Assembly: GCF_014193255.1 (NCBI RefSeq)
Contig: NZ_JACHZB010000007.1
Location: 1-64,000 of the forward strand
Origin: Rhizobium sp. BK196
Lineage (GTDB): Bacteria; Pseudomonadota; Alphaproteobacteria; Rhizobiales; Rhizobiaceae
Direction of reading: 5' to 3'
Length of the DNA: 64,000 bases
Of the stretch, positions 56,143 to 64,000 are shown piece by piece. Every line of letters starts with the position of its first letter. Positions within the stretch are counted from its first letter, which is position 1. The notes below the pieces were generated by a model. The model saw only the letters and a list, made by a program, of their open reading frames with translations, made no database searches and was not told where the DNA came from. The position numbers and the translations under genes are program-made.

Positions 56143-59100
56143 ATGGACAGCACCACCACTGAAAAGCGGCCCTTCAATCTTTCACGTTGGGCAATCGGCC
56201 ATCCGAGCATCGCCCGCTTCCTGTTCGGGCTGATCCTCATCACCGGCGTGCTCGGCCTGACCCGTATGGGCCAGAAGGAAGATCCCGACTTCACCTTCCG
56301 CGTCATGGTGGTGCAGGCGCTCTGGCCAGGCGCCTCCCTTCAGGACATGGAAGACCAGGTCACCAACAAGATCGAGCGCAAGCTGCAGGAGACCCCGCAT
56401 CTCGACTGGGTGAAGTCCTATACGCGTGCCGGCAGCACGATCATTACCGTGCAGGTGAAAGGCGATACGAACAGCGCCCAGGTGGCGGACGCCTTCTATC
56501 AGGTGCGCAAGAAGGTCGGCGACATCAACAGCGATCTGCCGCAGGGCTTGCTCGGCCCCTATTTCAACGATGAATTCGGCGACACGTTCATCACGCTGCA
56601 TTCGATCAGCGGTGATGGTTATTCCTATCCAGAGCTGAAGACATTCGCGATCCAGGCGCGCGACATGCTGCTGACGACGCCGGGCGTCGAAAAGGCCGTC
56701 ATCATCGGTGATCAGCCAGAGAAGATCTATATCGACGTCTCGTCCAAGGCGCTCGCCGAGCGTGGCCTGACGATCCCTGATCTTCAGAACGCCATCAAGG
56801 GCCAGAATGCCGTCGATCCGGCAGGCAATGTCGATACCGGCCTGCGCTCGGTGCGCATCTCCGTCGAAGGCAATGTTCACAAGGTCGAGGACATCAGAGA
56901 ACTGCGCCTGCGTTCCGGCAATCAGGTGACGCGCCTTGGCGATATCGCCACCGTCACCTCCGGCCTCGAAGATCCCTACCAGCGCAAGTACCGCTACAAT
57001 GGTCACGAAAGCGTGCAGGTCGGCGTCGTCATGGCCAAGGGCTTCAAGGTCACCGATGTCGGCAAGGACGTGGAAGCGACTTACAAGCGTTTCGAGGATT
57101 CGCTGCCCTATGGTGTCGCCGTTGACCAGATTTCCAACCAGCCTGACGTCGTCACGGATGCTGTCAGCGAATTCATGCATGCGCTCGGTGAAGCTCTCGC
57201 CATCGTGCTCGTCGTCTCGTTCGTGTCGATCGGCTGGCGTTCCGGTCTTGTCATTGCCATCGCCATTCCGCTGGTCTTGGCTGCGACATTCGCCATCATG
57301 TACGAACTCGGCATCGACCTGCAGCGCATTTCACTCGGCGCCCTGATCATCGCGCTTGGCCTGCTCGTCGACGATGCGATGATCGTCGTGGAAATGATGG
57401 AGCGAAAGCTCGAGGAAGGCCTCGTCAAGATCGATGCGGCAAGTTTCGCCTATTCCTCGACAGCCTTTCCGATGCTGACCGGCACGCTCATCACCACGGC
57501 CGGCTTCATCCCTGTCTGCTTTGCGGCGTCGACGGCCGGCGAATATGTGCGCTCGCTCTTCTATGTCGTCGGCATCGCGCTGGTGACCTCGTGGTTCGTG
57601 GCGGTCTATTTCACGCCGTGGCTCGGCTACATGATCCTGAAACAGCGTCATCATGCCGGGGAACATCACGACGTGTTCGACACGCGTTTCTACCGCGGTC
57701 TGCGCCATACCGTCGGATGGGCGGTACGCCACCGCGTCATCGTGCTTGCGTTGACACTCGGCACCTTCGTGGCGAGCCTCTGGAGCTTCCAGTTCATCCC
57801 GCAGAACTTCTTTCCGCAGTCTTCACGTCCGGAAATCCTTGTCGATCTCTGGCTGCCCGAGGGAACCAGCATCAAGGAAGTGGAAGTCCAGGCAAAGGCG
57901 CTGGAAGCCAAGATGATGGACGATCCGGACAAGAAGTTCATCGCCACCTATATCGGCGAGGGCGCGCCCCGCTTCTTCCTGCCGCTCGACCAGCAGCTTC
58001 GTAACCCGAACTATGCCCAGCTGCTGATCATGGCCAATGACGAGCCAGCCCGCGAACGGCTGATCACCAAGCTCAGGACGATCCTCGCGGAAGACTTCCC
58101 TGACATCCGAGGCAAGGTCGACCGTCTCTTCCTCGGCCCGCCGACGGGCTGGCCGGTGCAGATGCGCGTGATGGGTCCCGACCGTGCGGAAGTGCGCAAG
58201 ATTGCCGATCAGGTGAAGGAGCGCTTCACGAGGGATCCGATGCTCGGCGCCATCCACGACGACTGGCTCGAGCCGGTGCCGGCCATGAAGCTGGTGATCG
58301 ACCAGGACCGTGCCCGTGCACTCGGCGTCACCTCGCAGCGCGTTCGCCAAATGCTGCAGACGGCTATGTCCGGCGCGCCGCTTGATGACTTCCGCGACGG
58401 CGAGGAAACGGTCTCCATCGTCGCCCGCGAGCCGGAGGCCAACCGTTCGCTGCTCTCGGCCGTCAACTCGGTCTATGTACCGACGGATTTCGGCGGCTTC
58501 GTCCCGGTCTCGCAGATCGCCAAGGTCGTGCCATCCATGGAACAGGGCGTTGAATGGCGGCGCGATCGCCTGCCGACGATCAGTGTCCGCGCGACGCTGC
58601 CTGACGGCGTCCAGTCGAACGACGTGGTGACCAAACTCTACAATGACATGCAGGACCTGCGGGACAGCCTGCCGGCCGGCTACAAGATCGAGATCCAGGG
58701 CGGTGCGGAGGATTCGGCCGAAAGCCAGGCCTCGATCGCTGCCAAGGCGCCGATCATGCTTGTCGTCATCATGATCCTGCTGATGGCTCAGCTGCAGCAT
58801 TTCGGCAAGGCGATGCTGGTCTTTGCCACCGGTCCGCTTGGCATCATCGGTGCGGCCTCTGCGCTGCTGATCAGCGGTGCGCCTTTCGGCTTCGTGGCGA
58901 TCCTCGGCGTTATCGCGCTGCTCGGCATCATCATCCGCAACTCGATCATCCTCGTCGACCAGATCGACCAGGATATCAAGGCAGGCATGCACAGACAGGA
59001 GGCGATCGTCGGCGCGGCGGTACGACGTTTCCGGCCGATCATGCTGACGGCGCTGACAGCGGTGCTGGCGCTGATCCCGATCTCGCGCGGCGTCTTCTGG

Positions 59101-59289
59101 GGGCCGCTCGCCTACGCCATGATGGGCGGCATTCTGGTCGCCACCGTGCTGACCATTCTTGTGCTGCCGGCTGGTTACGCCCTGTTCTTCGGCCGCGAGC
59201 CGAAGACGAGGAATGACGAACATGCCAATGCCAACCAGGAAGAGGCGGACGGCGATATCCATCATCCGCCGGCATTGGCAGCCGAATGA
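56143..59289 (+). CDS. Efflux RND transporter permease
   Basis: An RND pump of 1048 residues. Paired Asp of the proton relay are in GLLVDDAMIVVEMME (TM4). The usual TM10 Lys is replaced by Arg in IIIRNSIILVDQID, as in some other RND branches. Residues 150-330 and 580-840 are the porter domain. It pairs with the upstream adaptor and needs an outer-membrane channel from elsewhere. The C-terminal tail (DEHANANQEEADGDIHHP) is acidic and variable. Confidence 0.94.
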   Translation: MDSTTTEKRPFNLSRWAIGHPSIARFLFGLILITGVLGLTRMGQKEDPDFTFRVMVVQALWPGASLQDMEDQVTNKIERKLQETPHLDWVKSYTRAGSTIITVQVKGDTNSAQVADAFYQVRKKVGDINSDLPQGLLGPYFNDEFGDTFITLHSISGDGYSYPELKTFAIQARDMLLTTPGVEKAVIIGDQPEKIYIDVSSKALAERGLTIPDLQNAIKGQNAVDPAGNVDTGLRSVRISVEGNVHKVEDIRELRLRSGNQVTRLGDIATVTSGLEDPYQRKYRYNGHESVQVGVVMAKGFKVTDVGKDVEATYKRFEDSLPYGVAVDQISNQPDVVTDAVSEFMHALGEALAIVLVVSFVSIGWRSGLVIAIAIPLVLAATFAIMYELGIDLQRISLGALIIALGLLVDDAMIVVEMMERKLEEGLVKIDAASFAYSSTAFPMLTGTLITTAGFIPVCFAASTAGEYVRSLFYVVGIALVTSWFVAVYFTPWLGYMILKQRHHAGEHHDVFDTRFYRGLRHTVGWAVRHRVIVLALTLGTFVASLWSFQFIPQNFFPQSSRPEILVDLWLPEGTSIKEVEVQAKALEAKMMDDPDKKFIATYIGEGAPRFFLPLDQQLRNPNYAQLLIMANDEPARERLITKLRTILAEDFPDIRGKVDRLFLGPPTGWPVQMRVMGPDRAEVRKIADQVKERFTRDPMLGAIHDDWLEPVPAMKLVIDQDRARALGVTSQRVRQMLQTAMSGAPLDDFRDGEETVSIVAREPEANRSLLSAVNSVYVPTDFGGFVPVSQIAKVVPSMEQGVEWRRDRLPTISVRATLPDGVQSNDVVTKLYNDMQDLRDSLPAGYKIEIQGGAEDSAESQASIAAKAPIMLVVIMILLMAQLQHFGKAMLVFATGPLGIIGAASALLISGAPFGFVAILGVIALLGIIIRNSIILVDQIDQDIKAGMHRQEAIVGAAVRRFRPIMLTALTAVLALIPISRGVFWGPLAYAMMGGILVATVLTILVLPAGYALFFGREPKTRNDEHANANQEEADGDIHHPPALAAE

Positions 59290-59292
59290 GAC

Positions 59293-59322
59293 AATGGCGC
59301 GGTCGAGGCCGCGCCATTTTTG
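59293..59322 (+). terminator. Rho-independent terminator of the TetR-RND operon
   Basis: AATGGCGCGG (59293-59302) pairs with CCGCGCCATT (59309-59318) over TCGAGG, followed by TTTTTG. Confidence 0.93.
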
Positions 59323-59624
59323 TTTCAGCCTATATTTGCCTCAGGCCATAGGGTTCGGCAGGTAGCGGTGAAGCCGACATTTTCCAGCGGCCATGGTGTT
59401 TGCGGCAGTAGTAGAGCGTCTGCGAAAGCATGCGATCGCGCGCGCCATCATCGCGCAGGATGGAGGGGAAAGGGTTTTGAACCGGTCTCTCCTCGGGGCT
59501 CGCTTCACATTGAAATGCCTCGATTTCCGCCGGCGCCCGCAAGTTGTCAAGCTGCGGAGGCAGACGAGAAGGTGATGGCGCTAAACGGGAGCAAAGACCG
59601 CCCTATATCCGTCGAAGGGAGGAT
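59323..59624 (+). other. Intergenic region before the hexosaminidase
   Basis: About 300 bases. A 70-codon frame on the minus strand (59330-59542) has no recognised domain and no good ribosome binding site. GGGAGG before 59625 is the ribosome binding site of the next gene. Promoter not identified. Confidence 0.35.
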
Positions 59625-61535
59625 ATGACTGTGGCCGATTACCGTCTGGAAGCGAGCTGGAACCCGGTCGAAGGAAGCTTCGGACGCTTCAGTTTCACGT
59701 TCTTCAACCTATCTGACGAACCGCTCTCCGGTTTTACGCTCGCCTATACGTCGCCCGCCCGCGCGACGGGCGAACATGCCGCAGAAGGCGCCGTGCTCAA
59801 GCGGTGCGTTGCAGATTTTCACGAGGTTTCGCCGCCAGAGAGGCTGACCATCAAGCCGGGCGATAGCTGGCGGTTTAGCGTGGAAGAGCTGACGAACGGC
59901 CCGGAGCATGTCACGTCCGGCATCAAATCGGCCTACCTTACGCTTGCCGACGGCCGGCAAGTGCCCGTCAGCGTTGTCGATCTCGTGCACGACGGCGCGA
60001 AGCCCGGTGCGTTGCCGGAATTTTTGCCGAAAGGTCAGGTAGTCGAACCTTTTTCGCTGCTGCCCTGGCCGTTGTCTCTTGCGATGCGGCCGGACAAGGT
60101 GGCGCCCGGCGCCCTCTATCCGGCGGCCGGCTCGCGTCCCGAAAATATCGAGGCGGTAGCCAAGGCGCTTGCGCTCTATCAACGGCTCTTCCCGGCCGAC
60201 GACGTGCCCTTCTCGCTGCAGCCGGTTGAGAACGGGCGACCGATCCGGTTCAAGGCGGAATCCTCGATCATGCCGGCAGCCTACGAGCTCCGGTTTACGG
60301 CTCAGGAGATCATTCTTGCCAGCGACGATGCGGCCGGGCGGTTCTACGGGCTGATCACTCTCGCGCAGCTGCTGCACGGTGCACGCCATGACGCGGAAAC
60401 TTTCCAATTTCCCGTCTTCGGCAATATAGCTGATCAGCCTCGCTATGAGTGGCGTGGCTGTCATCTCGATGTTTCGCGGCAGTTCTATCCGGTTTTGGAC
60501 ATCGAAAGGCTGATCGATACCCTGGCGTGGAACAAGCTCAACATTTTCCATTGGCATCTTACCGACGACGAGGCCTGGCGGTTGGAGATCAAGGCCTATC
60601 CGGAACTGACGGAGATCAGCGCAAGGCGCGGGCCGGGCGAAGTTCCGGTGTCGCAGCTTGGTAACGTGGCCGAAACGCGCTCGGGATATTACACGCAAGA
60701 CGACGCGCGCCGGATCGTCGCCCATGCTGGCGCACTTCATATCGATGTCTTGCCGGAAATCGACATTCCCGGACACAGCGCGGTGCCTCTTTTCGCCCTG
60801 CCGCAGCTTATCGACGAGCAGCAGGCGCCGGACAGCTGTCGCTCGGTACAGGATTATTCCAACAACACGCTCAATCCGGCGATCGAGTTCACCTACGAGT
60901 TCCTCGGCAAGGTGTTCGACGAGATGGTGGCGCTCTTTCCGTTTGAATATCTGCACATCGGCGGGGATGAGGTGCCGCATGGCTGCTGGCTTGCCTCACC
61001 AGCCTGCAAGTCATTGATGGACAGGGAGAAACTGGCGGACACCGCCGAGCTTCAGTCGCATTTTATGCGGCGGATCAAGACCATGCTGGCGGAGCGTGGC
61101 AGGAAGCTCGCCGGCTGGAACGAGGTCTCGCATGGCGGCGGGGTCGATCGCGGCGGCACGCTGCTGATGGCCTGGGAAAAGCCTGAAGTCGGCATCGAAC
61201 TGGCGGGCGACGGCTATGATATCGTCATGGCGCCGGGTCAGGCCTATCATCTCGACCTGGCGCAGGCCGAAGGCGAGGACGAGCCGGGTGCGAGCCGAGC
61301 CGGCTTCACGCCACCGGAAAAGACCTATGCCTACGAAGCCGAAGGCGAACTGCCGGAGGAGCTGAGGGGGCGGATACGCGGTATCCAAGCCTGCATCCGG
61401 GGCGTCTCGCGCGCCAATTTCAACCGGCTGGTCTTTCCGCGGCTGCCGGCTGTCGCGGAAGCGGCCTGGACGCCTTGTCTGCGAAAGGACTGGCAGCGTT
61501 TTGCAGCAATCGTCCGGATGTGGCCGAAGCTTTGA
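59625..61535 (+). CDS. Beta-N-acetylhexosaminidase (GH20)
   Basis: A 636-residue GH20 enzyme that removes terminal GlcNAc/GalNAc. An N-terminal beta domain (about 1-150), a GH20b-like domain (about 150-270) and a TIM barrel (about 275-620) with WRGCHLDVSRQFYPV, NKLNIFHWHLTDDEAWRLE and the catalytic Asp-Glu in LHIGGDEVPHGCW. No signal peptide, so it probably acts on imported chito-oligosaccharides. ATG at 59625 follows AAGGGAGGA. Converges with a ROK kinase gene. Confidence 0.94.
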   Translation: MTVADYRLEASWNPVEGSFGRFSFTFFNLSDEPLSGFTLAYTSPARATGEHAAEGAVLKRCVADFHEVSPPERLTIKPGDSWRFSVEELTNGPEHVTSGIKSAYLTLADGRQVPVSVVDLVHDGAKPGALPEFLPKGQVVEPFSLLPWPLSLAMRPDKVAPGALYPAAGSRPENIEAVAKALALYQRLFPADDVPFSLQPVENGRPIRFKAESSIMPAAYELRFTAQEIILASDDAAGRFYGLITLAQLLHGARHDAETFQFPVFGNIADQPRYEWRGCHLDVSRQFYPVLDIERLIDTLAWNKLNIFHWHLTDDEAWRLEIKAYPELTEISARRGPGEVPVSQLGNVAETRSGYYTQDDARRIVAHAGALHIDVLPEIDIPGHSAVPLFALPQLIDEQQAPDSCRSVQDYSNNTLNPAIEFTYEFLGKVFDEMVALFPFEYLHIGGDEVPHGCWLASPACKSLMDREKLADTAELQSHFMRRIKTMLAERGRKLAGWNEVSHGGGVDRGGTLLMAWEKPEVGIELAGDGYDIVMAPGQAYHLDLAQAEGEDEPGASRAGFTPPEKTYAYEAEGELPEELRGRIRGIQACIRGVSRANFNRLVFPRLPAVAEAAWTPCLRKDWQRFAAIVRMWPKL

Positions 61536-61542
61536 GCTCTGT

Positions 61543-61595
61543 TTCCCGCAATTCCGAACGCAGAACCGCTGCGCACTTTTGCGGGAATCGCTTTA
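61543..61595 (-). repeat. Rhizobial palindromic mosaic element, copy C
   Basis: TTCCCGCAA (61543-61551) pairs with TTGCGGGAA (61579-61587) around ACCGCTGC-GCACTT. The element continues to TTTA, which supplies the TAA stop of the ROK kinase gene. The core is shared with copies A (11.5 kb) and B (17.9 kb). Confidence 0.82.
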
Positions 61596-62504
61596 GGCAG
61601 CCTCAGCCTTGAGGCCCAGAAGTGCTGCCCCGATCAGGCCTGGTTCGATGCGGCACTCGCTGCGCACGACGAGCGGGCGGTCGAATTTCCGCAGGATACG
61701 GGCACGTACTGCCTGATCCAGCTCCGCCAGCAGCGGCTCGACATTCGACAGGCCGCCGCCGACAGGGACGATGGTTGCGCCTGTAATGTTGATGGCGAGT
61801 GCCAACGGCGAGGCGACCAGATCGACATAGACATCGATGGTGCGGTTGGCCTTTTCCTCGCCGCTCTGCCAATCGGTAATAATTTCCTCACTGGAGACAT
61901 CGACATCGTGCAGCGTCTTGTGCAGGCGTTCCACACCACGGGCACCACCGACGGTATCGACACAGCCCTTCTGGCCGCAGCCGCAGACATAGGCGGGGAT
62001 TGCGACGGGCGGAGTGCCGGCCTGCGACGCGATGATCGGTCCGTGACCCCATTCCCCCGCAAAGCCGCCCGACGCATTGATGAGGCGACCATCCGAGACG
62101 AGGCCGCCGCCAACGCCGGTGCCGAGAATGGCACCGAAGACGATGCGGTGGCCTCTGCCGGCGCCGAGCTCGGCCTCCGCCACGGTGAAACAATCGGCAT
62201 CATTGGCGACCAGCACGGGCAGGGCGAGTTCCGCTTCCAGGTCGGCGGCGAGGTTGCGGTCGTGAAGGCAGGGGATATTGGCGACGATGAGGCGCTGTGT
62301 ATCCGGGTCTACAACTCCGGCGATCGAGAGCGCAATGCGCGAGGGCTGTTCGCCGGCTTCAGCGATAAAGCTTTTCAACGTCTCGACGAACGCCGGGAAG
62401 TTATCCTTGGGGGTCGGGCGACGGCCGAGCGGCACGATGTCGGATTCCGAACGCCCAATTCCACCCTTGATGGCGGAGCCTCCGATGTCGAACGAAATAA
62501 TCAT
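61593..62504 (-). CDS. ROK family sugar kinase (probable N-acetylglucosamine kinase)
   Basis: A 303-residue ROK kinase. ATP-binding ISFDIGGSAIKGG at the N-terminus, catalytic Asp in VANDADCFTVAEAELG, phosphate loop ILGTGVGGGLV and Zn-binding CGCGQKGCVD. Beside a hexosaminidase gene, N-acetylglucosamine is the likely substrate. Stop codon comes from a repeat element. Confidence 0.9.
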   Translation of the reverse strand: MIISFDIGGSAIKGGIGRSESDIVPLGRRPTPKDNFPAFVETLKSFIAEAGEQPSRIALSIAGVVDPDTQRLIVANIPCLHDRNLAADLEAELALPVLVANDADCFTVAEAELGAGRGHRIVFGAILGTGVGGGLVSDGRLINASGGFAGEWGHGPIIASQAGTPPVAIPAYVCGCGQKGCVDTVGGARGVERLHKTLHDVDVSSEEIITDWQSGEEKANRTIDVYVDLVASPLALAINITGATIVPVGGGLSNVEPLLAELDQAVRARILRKFDRPLVVRSECRIEPGLIGAALLGLKAEAA

Positions 62505-62566
62505 CTGATGTCTACCAATTGTCTTTGCTTGGCGTCTGCTCGCACTCTTGGAGCGGAATTACAAGG

Positions 62567-62613
62567 ATTATTCGATAATTGAACTAAGGGATCGGCCGCG
62601 TGCTTCGATAATT
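62567..62613. promoter_or_regulatory. Small dyad and direct repeat between the ROK and ExoD genes
   Basis: ATTAT-TCG-ATAAT (62567-62579), with TTCGATAATT occurring at 62571-62580 and again at 62604-62613, 33 bases apart (three helical turns). It lies in the 183-base divergent region. Confidence 0.4.
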
Positions 62614-62687
62614 TTATCCGTCCGAGTCATGCTAATGGCATATTGCACAGGCAGACCTTTCGTTATTCACTTGCCTATGCCGGATTC

Positions 62688-63344
62688 ATGACAATCGAAA
62701 ATACCGAAGACAATAGATCCACCGCCCGCAGGCCGCGTCCGAAAGGCCGCCGGCTATCCTCCATCCTGCGGCAGATGGCGGCGGATCAGAGCCGCGAACG
62801 CGTATCGATCGGCGACCTGTTCCGGACGATGGGCGATCGGGCGATCGGTGCGCTCATGCTGATTTTCGCACTGCCGAACGCCTTTCCGACTCCACCCGGC
62901 ACATCCTCGCTGCTCGGCGCTCCGCTGATCTTCCTTGCTGCGCAACTCACTTTCGGACTGAAGCCGTGGCTGCCGAAGGCGATTGCGGCGCGCTCCATGC
63001 GACGGGAGGATTTCGAGACGATCGTCGGGCGCATCCACCCCTGGCTTGCCCGGGCCGAGCGCATGCTGCAGCCGCGGCTCGGTATTCTCGCCGAGCCGCC
63101 TGCAGAGTATTTGGCGGGCTTCTGCTGCCTGGTGCTGGCGATCGTTCTGGTGCTGCCGGTACCGCTCGGCAATATCCTGCCGGCGATCGCGATTTCCATC
63201 TTCGCCTTTGCGATTCTTGGGCGAGACGGATTGTTTTCGCTTCTCGGCTTCGTCATGACGGCGGTCTCGCTCGCCGTCGCAGGCGGAGTGATCTACGGTC
63301 TCGTCAAGGCGGCCATCTACGTCGTCATGAAGTGGTTCGGGTAA
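62688..63344 (+). CDS. ExoD family protein
   Basis: A 218-residue membrane protein of the ExoD family, named after a Sinorhizobium gene affecting exopolysaccharide and alkaline tolerance. GDRAIGALMLIFALPNAFPTPPGTSSLLG and the WLARAERMLQPR stretch are characteristic. Four hydrophobic segments. Start at 62688 preferred to TTG 62643. Its direct role is unknown. Confidence 0.9.
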   Translation: MTIENTEDNRSTARRPRPKGRRLSSILRQMAADQSRERVSIGDLFRTMGDRAIGALMLIFALPNAFPTPPGTSSLLGAPLIFLAAQLTFGLKPWLPKAIAARSMRREDFETIVGRIHPWLARAERMLQPRLGILAEPPAEYLAGFCCLVLAIVLVLPVPLGNILPAIAISIFAFAILGRDGLFSLLGFVMTAVSLAVAGGVIYGLVKAAIYVVMKWFG

Positions 63345-63400
63345 GGAAGCGACTGCTGACTTTTTCAACGCCCTCGACATTTGCCCGATTTTTGTTTTGA

Positions 63401-63412
63401 TCTGGCGCCAGA
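63401..63412 (+). promoter_or_regulatory. Palindrome before the SorC-family regulator
   Basis: TCTGGCGCCAGA is a perfect 12-base palindrome, 31 bases before the start codon. It may be an autoregulatory operator. Confidence 0.4.
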
Positions 63413-63443
63413 CAGACTCAAAACGAATTATTGGCGGCAACAC

Positions 63444-64000
63444 ATGGCTAAAAAAGCGGAGACTTCCGGACGGCTGGATGACGCGGCGCGCGCCGGCTGG
63501 CTCTATTATGTCGCCGGCCGCACGCAGGATGAAATTGCATCCGCCATGGGTATTTCGAGGCAATCGGCGCAGCGGCTCGTTTCGCTTGCTGTGGCCGAGC
63601 GGTTGATCAAGGTGCGGCTCGACCACCCGATTGCCGCCTGCCTCGAACTCGCAAATCAGCTGCGCAAGAAATTCGGTCTGCGGCATGTCGAGATCGTTCC
63701 GAGCGATCCGGGCTCATCGTCCACGACGGTCGGCATTGCCGAAGCGGCTGCTTCCGAAATCGAGCGCTGGCTGAAACGCCCCGATCCGATCGTACTCGCC
63801 GTCGGTACCGGGCGAACGCTGAAAGCGGCTGTCGACCAGCTGCCGGCGATCGAATGTCCCAATCACCGCATCGTTTCGCTGACCGGCAATATCGCGCCCG
63901 ATGGGTCGGCTGCCTATTACAACGTGATTTTCAGCATGGCCGATGCCGTCAAGGCGCGGCACTATCCGATGCCGCTGCCGGTTCTCGTGACCTCGGCGGA
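63444..64000 (+). CDS. SorC/DeoR-type sugar-binding transcriptional regulator (partial)
   Basis: The frame is open from ATG 63444 to the window end; 185 codons are visible. It begins with a winged helix (LYYVAGRTQDEIASAMG, ISRQSAQRLVSLAV) and then shows the SorC-type ligand domain (LRHVEIVPSDPG, AVGTGRTLKAAVDQLP, SLTGNIAPDGSAAYY). Such regulators in rhizobia control polyol transport (smo, mtl). Its target must lie beyond the window. Confidence 0.88.
   Translation, partial: MAKKAETSGRLDDAARAGWLYYVAGRTQDEIASAMGISRQSAQRLVSLAVAERLIKVRLDHPIAACLELANQLRKKFGLRHVEIVPSDPGSSSTTVGIAEAAASEIERWLKRPDPIVLAVGTGRTLKAAVDQLPAIECPNHRIVSLTGNIAPDGSAAYYNVIFSMADAVKARHYPMPLPVLVTSA

Noticed and set aside
59330..59542. 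A 70-residue minus-strand frame after the RND operon
   Set aside because: Some residues look protein-like, but there is no ribosome binding site or known domain, and another frame overlaps it.

Overview
The window looks like chromosomal or chromid DNA from a member of the Rhizobiaceae (Rhizobium/Agrobacterium type). The evidence is its high GC content, many ABC sugar transporters with LacI, GntR and SorC-type regulators, class Ib ribonucleotide reductase behind a cobalamin riboswitch, class III adenylate cyclases, an ExoD-family protein, and rhizobial palindromic intergenic repeats. No plasmid, phage or transposase gene is seen. No CRISPR array is seen.

Layout. 1-100: the 3' end of a tRNA (best fit initiator Met) and a terminator. 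0.25-5.2 kb: an SDR dehydrogenase and a ribose/xylose-type sugar ABC transporter. 5.3-9.0 kb: gabT-gabD on the minus strand, diverging from a MerR-XRE-cupin regulator. 9.4-11.5 kb: exported small proteins (cysteine-rich repeat protein, DUF2092 protein, YG-rich protein). 11.6-16.0 kb: an RND efflux pair. 16.2-18.6 kb: a Ca2+/H+ antiporter, a ribbon-helix-helix protein and a PfpI-family protein. 18.6-21.7 kb: aldehyde dehydrogenase, DUF779 protein and a GAF-Fis regulator. 21.9-25.9 kb: an HI0933-like flavoprotein, a MerR metal sensor and a Zn/Cd/Pb P-type ATPase. 26.2-30.7 kb: cobalamin riboswitch and nrdHIEF. 30.8-32.0 kb: an adenylate cyclase. 32.0-48.4 kb: two CUT1 sugar ABC operons with LacI regulators, a GH2 glycosidase, a Gfo/Idh oxidoreductase, a ThuA-like protein and an SMP-30 lactonase. 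48.7-49.9 kb: a second adenylate cyclase. 50.2-53.6 kb: SDR, DoxX, D-galactonate dehydratase and a GntR/FCD regulator. 53.7-59.3 kb: OsmC, then TetR with a second RND efflux pair. 59.6-64 kb: GH20 hexosaminidase, ROK kinase, ExoD-like protein and the start of a SorC-family regulator.

How the genes work together. Most of the window is carbon and nitrogen scavenging: sugar import, glycoside cleavage, sugar-acid dehydration, and GABA catabolism to succinate. Detoxification makes up the rest: two RND pumps, metal efflux, aldehyde oxidation and peroxide reduction. Regulators usually sit next to or divergent from their likely targets, and several have a matching dyad in the expected promoter position. 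The clearest are the MerR-type dyads in the gabT and P-type ATPase promoters, and the TGTCGCA-N4-TGCGACA dyad found both at the aldehyde dehydrogenase promoter and upstream of its regulator gene.

RNA-level structure is the other theme. All three ABC substrate-binding protein genes are followed by a strong intercistronic hairpin. Three copies of a rhizobial palindromic element each directly abut, or supply, the stop codon of a minus-strand gene; two of the copies keep the stem while its sequence differs. The nrdHIEF operon has a full cobalamin aptamer with a perfect P1 stem and a long leader.
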